NCBI GenBank assembly: GCA_964019695.1
Contig: OZ026514.1
Location: 103,512,345 to 103,576,344, forward strand
DNA: 64,000 bases
Direction: 5' to 3'
DNA from: Loripinus fragilis
Taxonomy: Eukaryota > Mollusca > Bivalvia > Lucinida > Lucinidae
The notes beneath the pieces were generated by a model. That model worked only from the letters and a program-made list of their open reading frames with translations. It did not search any database and was not told the origin of the DNA. The position numbers and the translations under genes are program-made. Shown piece after piece: positions 45,701 through 55,600 of the stretch. How positions within the stretch are numbered: the stretch's first letter is position 1; each line of letters opens with the position of its first letter.

Positions 45701-46355
45701 AAAACAGCAGTTTTGAAGATTTATTCTTGCAATGGAAACCCCAAATTATGTTAACATAAGAGCAAAACTGCTAAACACCTTCTATATAATAAAACTTTTG
45801 ATATGTGAAATGGGCAGTGCTTCACTTGTGATCCTTTTTGGTTTTTATGTTTCATGTTTGCCATTATTATGCTGTGGAGCCTTTTGATCATCTGCTGGCA
45901 AAGGGCTGGCCTATTTGCTTTCTTGTGTGTGATATTTTCTTGTGGTTTTGTCACTTTCCTTTATGGTGTCCAAGGTAAGGTGTGCTACTTGATTGTTACG
46001 ATTCCTGATATTTGCCTTCTTCCCCACTACTATTGTAAATTTATCATTTTGTTTTGCTTTCTAAAATAGTAGCATAAAAAGCTGTATGATTTAGCTTGCA
46101 GGTGTATATCATTTGCTTACAGAGGGTGGTTGTGGTGATGATATCGACTGTTGGAAGAAGTGTGCCCTTGACAAGACATGTTCCTCAAGGTGTGTCCAGT
46201 CCTACATGACAAGATACAGATCACAACCAGGCTGTCAAAATGATTGTGAGAGTTATGTGAGACTACATAATGGTGGACCACGGGGATGCCGGAATAGAGG
46301 CACTGATTTACAGTGGGTTAAAGTGAAGAAATGTCTAGGAAAAACTGAATTATAA
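39710..46355 (+). CDS. Invertebrate-type (i-type) lysozyme, complete, 4 exons
   Basis: Exons 39,710-39,773, 40,849-40,886, 43,721-43,832 and 46,123-46,355 splice to 447 nt, giving 148 residues plus stop. Residues 1-20 are a hydrophobic signal peptide. Then come DCLECLCQVESDC, MDKGS, SCGFFQIKFPYWVDC, CVQSYMTRY and HNGGPRGC, the hallmark order of the destabilase/i-type lysozyme domain. The two catalytic acids of the family, Glu in VES (residue 36) and Asp in MDKGS (residue 47), are present, so the enzyme is likely active on peptidoglycan. Clam members act in digestion or defence and are secreted. The mature part has 16 cysteines against about 14 in the Tapes enzyme as I recall it; the extra pair is in GGCGDDIDC (residues 75 and 81). 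Phases are 1, 0 and 1, all consistent. Intron 2 carries two MITEs, one at the donor itself. No clear polyA signal was assigned. Confidence 0.93.
40042..40290. mobile_element. TTAA MITE family A, complete
   Basis: Full 249-bp copy. TTAA on both sides, CCCTTAAAACGCCAAG and CGCTTTAAGGG ends, and a perfect central palindrome around GACTGCTCCTATAGGATCAG. It lies upstream of lysozyme exon 2. Confidence 0.88.
40849..40886 (+). CDS. Lysozyme exon 2 (first Cys cluster)
   Basis: A 38-nt micro-exon: TTTTTCAG acceptor, then GLVQQDCLECLCQ, then donor GTAATG. It is the mature N-terminus of i-type lysozymes (C-x-x-C-x-C). Too short to be found as an open frame. The donor abuts a MITE insertion (see the MITE entry at 40,894). 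Confidence 0.88.
40894..41289. mobile_element. 396-bp near-perfect hairpin MITE with 8-bp TSD at the lysozyme exon 2 donor
   Basis: Arms of about 190 bp (start CACAGACACTTGGGGTCAG, end its complement) surround a short loop near 41,080-41,095. The 8-mer GGTAATGT flanks both ends (40,886-40,893 and 41,290-41,297). An 8-bp TSD is typical of hAT-type elements, though the TIR starts CACAG rather than CAGNG. A poly-C tract (40,927-40,939) pairs with an interrupted poly-G tract in the other arm. The near identity of the arms suggests a young insertion. Confidence 0.9.
41319..41834. mobile_element. ~516-bp TTAA-type MITE in lysozyme intron 2
   Basis: Ends are TTTAA|AGGGGACGGCAACCCT on the left and AGGGTTGCTGTCCCC|TTTAA on the right: 16-bp inverted ends within TTTAA flanks. 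Subterminal parts also pair (TTAATAAACCATGAATTTTG near 41,370 with its complement near 41,770). No coding frame inside. Confidence 0.75.
41835..43720. other. Rest of lysozyme intron 2
   Basis: I see no coding segment and no strong repeat here beyond a GCGCTGACCAGCCTGCGCAT / CTGATCAGCGC hairpin core at about 42,388-42,430. Confidence 0.6.
43721..43832 (+). CDS. Lysozyme exon 3 (catalytic core)
   Basis: Acceptor ACTGACAG, then VESDCKPKECGMDKGSLSC and GFFQIKFPYWVDCYKHKP, donor GTAAGA (phase 1). Holds both catalytic acids and the SCG(F)FQIK signature. Confidence 0.94.
44108..44294. mobile_element. MITE, relative of the 8,521 copy
   Basis: ACAGTAAAACCTTTGCAAAA to ACACAGGTTTTACTGTAAC. In lysozyme intron 3. 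Confidence 0.7.
45246..45441. mobile_element. Palindromic MITE family P, full length
   Basis: The fullest copy: from CATCCAGATAAGAGTATG to CTTAACTGACCCTATGGA, centre AACCGTCTCGATGAGACAGT. In lysozyme intron 3. Confidence 0.88.
46123..46355 (+). CDS. Lysozyme exon 4 (C-terminal half and stop)
   Basis: Acceptor TTGCTTACAG, then EGGCGDDIDCWKKCALDKTC, SSRCVQSYMTRY, GCQNDCESYVRLHNGGPRGC and a basic C-terminus KVKKCLGKTEL before TAA. Matches the CVQ-YM-RY and HNGGP-GC blocks of the family. Confidence 0.94.
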
Positions 46356-47785
46356 AAGATAAAAATAGAATGACTCAAAATGACTTGCTCAGAATTTAGT
46401 TCTTGCAGCTAACAAATACTGTGATATACCTTACATGATTCCTAAATTATTTATTGTTCTCTTTTATTGTTGGCATGCAGCAGTCGAAATTCCTTGGCCC
46501 AAGTTAGAACCCTTTAACACAGATCAATGATTTAAAGGAATGTTACTCCTATAGTTAGCCAAGGGGTCTAATAGGCTTTCATTAAACTCATCTTCAAATA
46601 TGAAAAGCATTGGTTCAAAACCGGACAGATCTTAAAAGTTTAACTTTAAAAGCATGAAAAAAAAAATCCTTGATTTTTTGCCTTTTATAATTGTATGGTT
46701 GTATAATCGTTTAAAGCAAGTATATTGCAATTAAAATGATATTATTTGATCCAGTTCATTGGATTTTAGTACTTACCACATGCTTAAATTATTCTTTAAA
46801 CATGCATGCCTAGCTATCTAGTGGGTCTAAAGTTCTACATTCTTTCTATGTGAGTGCAGCATAGGCTCTTGTTGTACTGTATAGGTGTGCAGGGTCGTCT
46901 GAACCTTCGCTGCTCACATGTGCGATAAGTACATATAACAAAATGTCATGAACTGGATCTTCTGTTTTCTGACCAATCATGCAACACTTTGCTGGTTCGT
47001 GAGTTTTATTTATGGACCAGTGGATGAGAATATGGCACCTAGATGAATAAAATGTATTTACTCTTTGACTGCTAGTGACATCTGCTGATAACCTTTGCAA
47101 ACAGTCTGGACACAGCTCCATGTTGACAGAATGGATGTCAGTCCTGGTGATCTGTATCTAAACTGTTTGACACTCTGATGGTATCTCTAAAAAGGCCAAA
47201 TTGAGCTTTCACTGGTAGCCTCTTCACAAACATGCATACTCAGTTTTCCGATGAAGCTAGACTCCTAGTTATGGCATAGCCTAGATCGTCTGAGCTTTAA
47301 AACACATGTCTAACATAGCTATCCAATAAAGCTGGTCTGACCTACATAAATTTCCACACTTTGTTTATGCATAAGGTGTGCGCTCTGGTGTGACTGCCAA
47401 TGCACATGATCTTCTGAGCCTTCACTAGTAGTCTGGCCAACATATACTTCCATGCTTGGTGTATGCTTAAATTTAAGGCGCTGGTGAGACTGAGCCAATG
47501 CTCAAGTTTTCCCAATCCTTCATTGGTAGCCATTTAAACATGTATAATGCAGCTATGCTATGAAGCTAGACATCTCATTTTGGTCTATTATATTATTATA
47601 AGTTTATGGAAGCTTTTGATCCCTGAGGAACAGCCAATTTGGACCTAAGGGGTGTGGATGACAGGATCTATGTAGGGAAGCTCCAAGATAGGATTTATTT
47701 TCTAAATTATTAAAACAAAATCTAAGAAAATAAACTTTATTTCAATACATGTAAAAATAATGTTCAATACAGCTCATCAGTTTTC

Positions 47786-47975
47786 AGACTGTAACGGAAA
47801 GAATGCGATATCAGTTTTCAGACTGTAACAGAAAGAATGCAATGTTAGTTTTCAGACTGTAACAGAAAGAAAGCGAAATCAGTTTTCAGACTGTAACAGA
47901 AAGAATGCTATATCAGTTTTCAGACTGTAACAGAAAGAATGCGATATCAGTTTCAGACTGTAACAGAAAGAATGC
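47786..47975. repeat. 34-bp minisatellite, about 5.5 copies
   Basis: AGTTTTCAGACTGTAACAGA followed by AAGAATGCGATATC repeats with few changes. It lies in the gap between the lysozyme and EFCAB11 3' ends. Confidence 0.92.
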
Positions 47976-48589
47976 GAACAAATGACCAATGACCAAGCCC
48001 ATTTAAAAATGGTACTCAAGTATCTTGTTCAAACATATGGTGCTTACTAAAAATATTAGACATTTTGTTGATCAGGGAAACTTATGTATTGCAATATCTG
48101 AACAATCTCAGAAACTACCCAAGGTGATAAAACATTTTTCATACTCAACTCAAATGAACATCAAATTTATCATTTATGGTTGGAATTTTAACACTTATAA
48201 GCATGATGAATACAACATCTGTGAGTTTAAAAGCAAAAAAAAAACTTTATTCTTAGTTTTGATTAGCAATTAATCGTGCTCAGTTGAGTTGAGCACGAAA
48301 AAAATTTTTTATAACTGCTTTTACAACGGCCAGTACATTTATATCATATTCACAAAAGCCTCTTTTGAAACATCAAGTAGGTCTAGGTCTCAAGTTTGGT
48401 TTGAGTTTTCATCTACATCCATACATTGTGTATGCCAGCAATGAAGGCTCTAGCGTGTCTGAGCATTTGTGCAGGCTTGCCAGAGTCTTTGCTGCTCAAC
48501 AATGTGGTAAGTACCAAATCTCATGTGCTGGCTCAAACATGACTTAATTATGATTGCATAGACCAAGCATGTATCACTCACAGCTCAGG

Positions 48590-49015
48590 GGAAAGTGTTT
48601 ATTACCTGTGTGAGCTCGGCACTACTACATGGCAGTGAAACCTGGGTGCCCTCTGCTCCAGATTTGCAGCGTTTTTGCTGAAATGACAGAGCTATGGTCC
48701 AATGGATTTGCGGCGTCAACCTCGGCAATGAGGTCCCAATAGACACACTGTATAAAAAGGTGAGGATACAGGAGCTGACAGTGTCCCTATGAACAAGATG
48801 TTTGAGATGACATGGGCAAGTTTCACATGCAACCTCATGTATCATTTCGGTCACGAGTATGGATGTTCCAAGCTCCAGAGGACAAGGGAGGCCAAAGACT
48901 ACATGGCCTAAATGCATCAGGGCTGACATGATGGCATGCAGTCTTGATCCACAGAACAGAGAAGCCTGGAGGTTTGGTGTTTGAAACTCTAGCCACCTGC
49001 TGCTGACACCAATGC
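48590..49015 (+). pseudogene. Decayed LINE reverse-transcriptase C-terminus
   Basis: Plus-strand pieces read SSALLHGSETW, NDRAMVQWICGV, NEVPIDTLYKK and, in a shifted frame, GRPKTTW, MMACSLDPQNREAWR. These are the familiar 3' end of RTE/CR1-like non-LTR retrotransposon polymerases (LLYGSETW, RAMIRWICGV, DPxNREAWR). Stops and frameshifts break it. The minus-strand 158-residue frame over it is a shadow. Confidence 0.8.
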
Positions 49016-49225
49016 ACTGAATAGAAGTAGGTGAAGTTTCAGATGAGATATTAGACCCCAAACCCCACTGTGTAACAGCAAATATACATGATGCATAGAT
49101 ACCTGTGGGAATAGCTGTTAGAAATTATCGTCAAATAAACGAAAATCCATGTTCAGATCATGAGATTCGCATGCTGTTTGAACATGGGTTTTGACTTGAC
49201 AATACTTAAAATGAGTACTAAAGTA

Positions 49226-49497
49226 AGAAATAGGACAAAGATCAGGAATCAATACAATCAAGCACCACACCTGACCCAGGATAGACATCACAAACGAGAG
49301 CCAAGAGGTCAGCCCTTTCCCAGCAGGTGACCACAAGGCATCAATAAACAGACAAACATGAAAGCATAACAAAAACAAGACAGAAATAACATAAATGATC
49401 AACAAAAGAAGTGCCGCCTTGGAACGGTCATTAAAATATTTTACTGGAGGGCCCAAACCGGTCCCAGGGTGCGCAAACCACACCTCTAGTCTCATAA
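49226..49497 (+). repeat. Dispersed repeat R2, second copy
   Basis: Near-identical to 37,284-37,560 but with an internal deletion after CCCAGGATA. The 137-residue minus frame over it is not a gene. Confidence 0.8.
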
Positions 49498-49549
49498 ACA
49501 TGACACGTATGTATCTACAGTCATTGTACAAAGTCTTCTTGTCAACAAA

Positions 49550-49634
49550 TCAAATATGGTCTGTAGTGTTATATTTCATCACATATTCAAAATCTTTGTA
49601 GCTTATTCTTCCATCGCCATCCTGATCTATTTCC
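49550..49634 (-). CDS. EFCAB11: EFCAB11-like last exon (canonical EF hand and stop)
   Basis: Acceptor TTTTCCAG, then EIDQDGDGRISYKDFEYVMK and YNTTDHI before TGA at 49,552-49,550. The D-Q-D-G-D-G-R-I loop is canonical apart from Asp at position 12. Confidence 0.9.
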
Positions 49635-52600
49635 CTGGAAAAAAAAATAGATAACAAAACATTTAAAGGCAGGGCAAGCAACAGTGAATCAGTTAACTCT
49701 TTATTTTAGCCCTTTAAGCAAAAAAAAAAAATGCATCTGAAATTGTCGTCTGCTGAAGTCGTCTGCTGCAAAAAATTGCCTAACATCACTGACAAATTAA
49801 ATATAAAAGCAAACAGTGTGGACCCAGAACAGACTGCTCCTATGAGCAGTCTGATCTGGGTCCACACTGTTTCCAATAGAGGCTTCTTAAACATTTCAGC
49901 AGACGAGAAAAGCAGACGACTTTTGTTGTCATTTGCGCATTAAGGGTTAGTTGTCTGTTGATAACTTTCACAAACAGAATGTCAATCCTGATCTGGATCC
50001 AAAAGGTTTGACACTCTGATAGTGTTCTCTGATGGTGTTTCATTAAAAAGTTAATTTTGGAAAATGTTGGCAGACGACAGCAAAATTTTTTTGAAAAATG
50101 TCAGCAGAGGAAAAATTCCCAGCAAGCAAATACTTAATAATACTTATTTGATTACAATCAAAGACCACAGTATAGCTTAGCTCTGATGACATACTTTTAT
50201 GAAAAAAAAAAAATGCATTTGATTTGTCATTGATATGGTACAAGATAAACTTCAGATAACAATCATAACACACCAAGTAGGTGGCAATCCTGATTTCAAT
50301 TTAAAAAAAAAAAAATGTCTTTGATCACTAAAATACACATTTTGTTAATCTATCACATTACAGTTGCATTCTACCATCATGGTTTCGGATGGTTTAACCC
50401 TTAATGCGCCAATCGCAACAAAATTCGTCTGCTTTTCTCGTCTGCTCAAATGTTTTTAAAAGAAGCATCTATGGCAAACAGTGTGGACCTAGATCAGACT
50501 GCTCCTATAGGAGCAGTCTGTTCTGGATCCACGCTGTTTGCTTCTATACTTAATTCGTCAGTTATGTTAGGCAATTATTTGCAGCAGACGACTTCAGCAG
50601 ACAATATTTTCAGATGCATTTTTTTCTTGGTGCTTTAAGGGTTAAGATGTTTTCTGTCAAATGACCGAAGCTATGGTTCTCTGTCTCATATAAAATATTT
50701 TTTTACATGAAGGGTCTTACATCAAAGTTCCTGAAAGAGTTTTTAAATTCTAATTTTGAAAAAAGTCAGCAAAAAGTCAACAAAATCATGAGCTGTTACC
50801 AAGCATGCAAAGAGTTAAAAAAGGATTTTACCTGAATGCTGAATGTACTGCTTGTGCTGATATATGAGGAGCTACCTTACTGAAAACTTTCTTCAAATCT
50901 TCAACTGTGAGAAACCCATGACCTGAAATATATATTGAACATCAAAAGAGAGGCCACATTTTTAACCCTTAAAGCACCTAGAAAAAAATGCATCTGAAAA
51001 TGTCCTCTGCTGAAGTCGTCTGCTGCAAATAATTGCCTCACATTACTGACGAATTAAGTATAGAAGCAAACAGTGATCTGGGTCCATACTGTTTGCCATG
51101 GAGGCTTCTTAAACATTTCAGCTGAGGAGTGAAGCAGACGACTTTTGTTGCCATTGGCGCATTAAGGGTTAAGTTTAATTTTCATCCTTCTGCTTATTTT
51201 CAGGTTTAACCCATTTATAGCAGAAATATAATTGACATCTGCTAACATTACAAACTTAGTTTCTTACAAAATGAAAATTTGATTATATATATCAGTTTAT
51301 CATAAAACACCCATAGTTGTTGCAAGATTCGACTTTCATATCGCAGTATAACAAAATAGTTCTTAAACATAGCTCTAGTGTGTGAGGGATTATGAAAAAT
51401 TCCAGTTTTTACCCTAGTCCTCTTCTTACGAACATGCCAGCATTTTAAAGTTGAACATTCATCAAATTATATGTGCTGCAGTTAAACAAAAACCAAAATA
51501 CTTGCTTATAGCCATTATCTTTTGATAGGTGGCATTCTTCAAATACTGACCTATCTAATTTGTGCAATGTGGGTATATGTACCAAATGCATCACAAAGTC
51601 ATGTTATTCACCTGATTGATTGATTCGAAATTGAAATAATCTGCATCATCACATGTCAGTGGAACACTTCTATGACCTGATGTGCAAAACTTTTTCAAAA
51701 ATATATTTAATGCAGAAAATATTACCATACTAAATACTATAATACACAATAATGTTATGATTTGACTATCAAAGGTGGCTTGCTGGTCCCACAGATGGAT
51801 TATTTACAGCCATTTTTGGCTTCCTACCTCTTTTTGAAAGAGTTTTGAGTAATGCATACTGAAAATTAACACAGCTCCCTTTTTTGTCTGTGATGCCATA
51901 GCAGACAGATCGTTCTTCAGAATATCAGGGATCACACTGGATAGGCCCCAATCTAAAATGCTCTTAACAATCGACAAATATGGATGAAAAATCACTAAAA
52001 ACAGTGTTCTCGATTGCCAGTCGAGCGACAAATGGCAATAGAAAACTCTGTTTCTAACTATTTTTGATCTACGTTGATAGTATCAATGTTTTCGATTGCC
52101 GCCTATTCCATGTGGGGATGCTCAGACAATTTGTTTACATTGTACAACTGAACTGCTGCAGGTTAACAAGATAAAAATTGAGGAGGATTGCACTACACAA
52201 AAATATTCAGCATGACAAGGGTTAAAAAAATTTTCAAAGCTTTAAAATGATCTCATGGCTAATTTTAGCAAATGGTTAAAATATTAAAGTTGATCAAGGC
52301 CTTTATAAGAGTGCTTAATGTAAAATAATTTTCTTATTTCTCAACCAAAACAATGAAGATAGTTTTTAATATCGTAAAATTGTAGATATTTTTTACCCAT
52401 CAGTTTAAACATGTTTTTGGTAGTACACACAACATATGTTATGGTTGAGAAATAAGAATAATAATATTCATCTGGAGGCTGCCTGTATATAGAGGATCTA
52501 CCATAAGTGCTCATGTTTTATTGAATTTATTAAACAAGTTGCTTTTTCGCAATAAGTTTAATAAATTCAATAAAACAGGAGCACGAATGTTAGATTCTAT

Positions 52601-55600
52601 TTATCATATGACTTTAAAATAACTTTTTAATTGTGTTTTTGCATAAAAATGCTAAGATTTTGCTAAAAATGTGGGATGTTATTACGGCCGTCAATACATA
52701 ACGTTACTAAAATCTATAAACAACTAGAAATGATGTTTATGAAACACTATGCCCCCAACCCTTTGCTTTTCAAGGTTTTATAACACAAGGGTCATATTAA
52801 GTTTGAAGCTTCTAGCTATCCAACTCATCATCCTCTATCAGCATACCTTATTTGAACTAAAATAAAAAATAATTTCACCCAGTAATCAGCTGACAAAGTT
52901 GGAAGCTGCTAGCTATAAAATGTTTCCAGATACATGTATCTTTACTAAAGTTTTCAATGCCCATCATCTTCTACCAACTGACCATGTTTGAAACTGCTAA
53001 CTATAATAATTTCCCAGATATCTTGATTACAAGTTTTCAATGCCCAAATTTGCAAAGGGCAATAACTAAAAAAAAATATATATATATATTTTTAATTTTC
53101 ACCAGATAATCTACTGATCATCTTCTATCAACTGACCTAATTTGAAGCTGCTAGCTATTATAATTTTCTGGATAACTCGATAAAAATTACTTTTTTCTTA
53201 TTTTCACCATGTAATCTACTCATTATCCTCTATCAGCTGACCAAGTTTGAAAGCTACTTGCTGTAATTGTTTTTGAGATATCTTGATTACAAGTTTTCAA
53301 TGCCAAAATTTGCAAAAGGCAATAACTCAAAAAAATTAAAACAACTTTTTTTTTATTTTCACCAGGTTATGGACTGATTATCCTCTATCAGCTGACCAAG
53401 TTTGAATCTCAAAAACTATTTCACCTAGGAAGGTGAAATAGTTTTTGAGATATCTTGATTTCAAAATTTCATTTTGATCCTTTTAAAGGGGCATAACTCC
53501 ACAATGGGAGATAATCCAGACTTAAAAAAATACAGGTAAATTATTTTTTGATGTGGAATCCATCTATGAAATTTAAAAACATTTGCTTTATTATTGTTTG
53601 GACGGACAGATAAGCCCAAAGCAATATGCCCCTTCAACTTCTTCAAAGTTGGGGGCATTACTAGTGGATTACAGATTTCAATGCATGGTGTTATATCACT
53701 ACCAGATGCGACATCATTTGATAAATAATATAAAGTAATTACATTGCATGTCAAATGCCATGAAGGTATGCCGAATGTCCTCATCTATGTCTCTTCTTAT
53801 CAGCTTCTCTGCCATGGTCATTACAAACTTATCCAATGAGAGCCCTAAAAAATACAAACAGTAAAAAACATATAATTTACTCAACTCATTTCCTGATTGT
53901 GGAATCTTCCATTCAGTACCAAATGTAACCTAGTGGGGCAGAAATTTCCACTATCATAATTAAGCAATGGGTCACAGCTTATTGCAAGGCTCATATAGCA
54001 AGGCAGTATTTAATTGATCTATATCATTCTTATTGTCACATTTCTCCCCCACAACTTTTGACTTTGCCTCAAAGTCACACCAGTTGCTAATCAAGCAGGC
54101 TGTAGAGAGGAGTGTCTATGTAACAAGGCCAGGGATTTACCTGTCTTTCAGCCCTATTCGCATTGCCAAATGTAACCAAGCCACCAAGTTAACTTGCTTA
54201 TTGTTGTATTATTACAATTATCCACATGTATATCTGGTGCAGTCTGACCTATGTCTACTCTGTTTGTTATCCCTGTCTTATTCATATGCCAATTTGAGTG
54301 TATATCTGGTACAGTCTGATCTCAGTCTGATCTGGGTCTACACTGTTAAATGACACAGCCTTCCTGTCAGAAAATTAGCATTTCAAATTTTCAGACAATT
54401 ATGCTAGCATTGATCATACCTTTCTCAGATTCTCCAACTGTTTCTCCATATTTCTCAAGGATTTGGTTCACTTCATACTGAAACAAGACAACTATTTTAT
54501 TCAATTATTACTCTCATCTGTAGCAGCGACACTTGTCTTTTTAGACCACAGTGGAGACATAATCCATATAAATATTTCGACTTCTGTGGAGGTTGAACCC
54601 ACGAATGCGGCATGCGCGCCTAGCACTGCAACGTCTGACATCCTTAACCATTACACCATCAAGGCATCCCCAAAAAAGGATGCTCAAGTAGCATATATAA
54701 GGACTTCAGACGTTGCATTGCTAGGCACACACGCCGCATTCGTGGGTTCAACCCCCACAGAAGTCGAAATATTTATTTGGATAAATAGGACGTCAGACGT
54801 TGCAGTGCGGAGGCAAATTGATAGCATTGAATGTTTAAATGGATCTACAAAATCCACATTTGTTTCTGACTAGGCGCGCACGCCGCATTCGTGGGTTCAA
54901 CCCCCACAGAAGTCGAAATATTTATATGGATTATGTCTCCATTGTGGTCGAAAAAGACAAGTGTCGCTGCTACAGATGAGAGAAATAATTCATAATTCTG
55001 CACAGAAAAATAGTTAATATAGAACCCATATACGGAGTGTACTGCAGCATCTGGCGTCCTTATATATGCTACTTGAGCATCCTTTTTGGGGATGCCTTGA
55101 TGGTGTAATGGTTAAGGACGTCAGACGTTGCAGTGAGGAGGCAAATTGATAGCATTGAATGTTTAAATGGATCTACAAAATCCATTTGTTTCTGACTAGG
55201 CGTGCACGCCGCATTCGTGGGTTCAACCCCCACAGAAGTCGAAATATTTATATGGATTATGTCTCCACTGTGGTCGAAAAAGACAAGTGTCGCTGCTACA
55301 GATGAGAGAAATAAATCATAATTCTGTACAGAAAAATAGTTAATATAGAACCCATATAGGGAGTGTACTGCAGCGTCTGGCGTCCTTATATATGCTACTT
55401 GAGCATCCTTTTTTGGGGATGCCTTGATGGTGTAATGGTTATGGATGTCAGATGTTGCAGTGCAAGGCGCGCACACCGCATTCGTGGGTTCAACCCCCAC
55501 AGAAGTCGAAGTGTTTTATTCAAGGTTTTGACATCTTATGATAAAAACCAAACTCATGCATGGATCCAGAAAGTTTTGTCAGAGGGGGGTCCAACTTTGA

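Larger units (their letters stand above)
46356..49549. other. Intergenic, between lysozyme and EFCAB11 3' ends
   Basis: Contains a family B MITE (47,057), the 34-bp minisatellite, a MITE (48,123), the LINE relic and repeat R2. The 3' untranslated tails lie here; an AATAAA at 47,046 is a possible but distant signal for the lysozyme. Confidence 0.75.

Noticed and set aside
45854..46069. 71-residue frame just before lysozyme exon 4
   Set aside because: It is the inverted repeat R2; the intron is continuous here and no splice phase would join it.
48585..49061. 158-residue minus-strand frame
   Set aside because: Shadow of the decayed plus-strand LINE reverse transcriptase.
54463..55500. Open frames of 136 and 143 residues on opposite strands
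   Set aside because: Both read through copies of the tRNA-like SINE (HINISTSVEVEPTNA... on each strand) and owe their length to the repeat.
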